Positions 63,843-64,000 of a DNA stretch of 64,000 bases are shown here, one piece after another (the first letter of the stretch is position 1; each line of letters opens with the position of its first letter). A program made the translations under genes and the position numbers. Source of the stretch: Flaccisagitta enflata. Lineage: Eukaryota > Chaetognatha > Sagittoidea > Aphragmophora. The DNA is taken from NCBI GenBank assembly GCA_965153355.1, contig OZ231128.1, positions 13,144,001 to 13,208,000 on the forward strand, given 5' to 3'. The notes below the pieces were generated by a model that did not search any database, had not been told where the DNA came from, and saw nothing but the letters and a program-made list of their open reading frames with translations.

Positions 63843-63989
63843 GATGGGAACCTTTTTCAGGGTCCGTTTAATTTAAACTTTAAAGTTTACATTGAAATCA
63901 ATGGGAAAAAATCCCCTTAAGAATTCCCTTAAGAAAATCTTTTTATTTTCTTTGTTTATTTCAAATCGAGCCTAAAAAAGGTTCCCATC
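63843..63989. mobile_element. Short MITE at the right edge
   Basis: GATGGGAACCTTTTTCAGGG is inverted at 63970-63989 (CCTAAAAAAGGTTCCCATC). It may extend beyond the window, so the ends are uncertain. Confidence 0.5.
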
Positions 63990-64000
63990 AGAGTAGCAAG

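Overview
This window looks like a gene-poor nuclear genome segment from an animal, probably an aquatic invertebrate; I cannot name the species. Three things point there. Introns are large (about 0.5 to 3.7 kb) with GT-AG borders. Microsatellites and minisatellites are very abundant. There are many short non-autonomous DNA transposons, with Tc1/mariner, hAT, PIF/Harbinger-like, Chapaev-like and Helentron-like signatures. An assembly gap of 33 N lies at 29201-29233. Most long open frames are artefacts of tandem arrays.

Three loci look protein-coding. (1) 15529-20216 (+) is a four-exon transposase-like gene of an uncharacterised RNase H-fold type; it keeps a D, D and CxxH pattern, and two head-out repeats disrupt the end of exon 2. 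(2) 35601-38843 (+) encodes an N-myristoylation-type start (MGSSSSK), about 35 copies of a 19-residue acidic repeat, a polyQ run and a helical C-terminal domain; its frame then runs into a mobile element. (3) 49466-57194 (+) is a leucine-rich-repeat Roco GTPase with two visible exons. Its C-terminal half adds a HEPN-like Rx4H motif and probable ubiquitin-like folds. A possible small exon lies at 34716-34829.

Layout. 0-3 kb: a 39-bp minisatellite and a dead Tc1/mariner element. 4-8 kb: a 2.4 kb repeat element filled with expanded minisatellites. 12-15 kb: a 19-bp satellite, then a transposon nested inside another repeat with a readable 4-bp target duplication. 15.5-20.2 kb: the transposase-like gene. 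21-24 kb: a satellite with several monomer types, cut by a hAT-type element. 26-35 kb: several repeat families. 35.6-38.8 kb: the repeat-protein gene. 41-45 kb: a 58-bp dimeric satellite holding a recent 319-bp duplication and a hAT-type insertion. 45-49 kb: simple repeats and foldback elements. 49.5-57.2 kb: the Roco gene. 57.9-64 kb: more dispersed elements.

The most striking pattern is one dispersed family, called family A here, present in more than 20 copies. Copies start AACAAGGCC and end in a short hairpin followed by CTAAAAA. A subterminal 10-12 bp motif near the 5' end is the reverse complement of the 3' hairpin arm. In at least three subfamilies (AGTCGCG, AGTTGCG, AGATGCG cores) all three arms have changed together. 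The interior is a GGAC/CGAC-type tetranucleotide run or a much larger minisatellite. This resembles Helentron-associated interspersed elements and suggests that some of the local satellites grew inside mobile elements.
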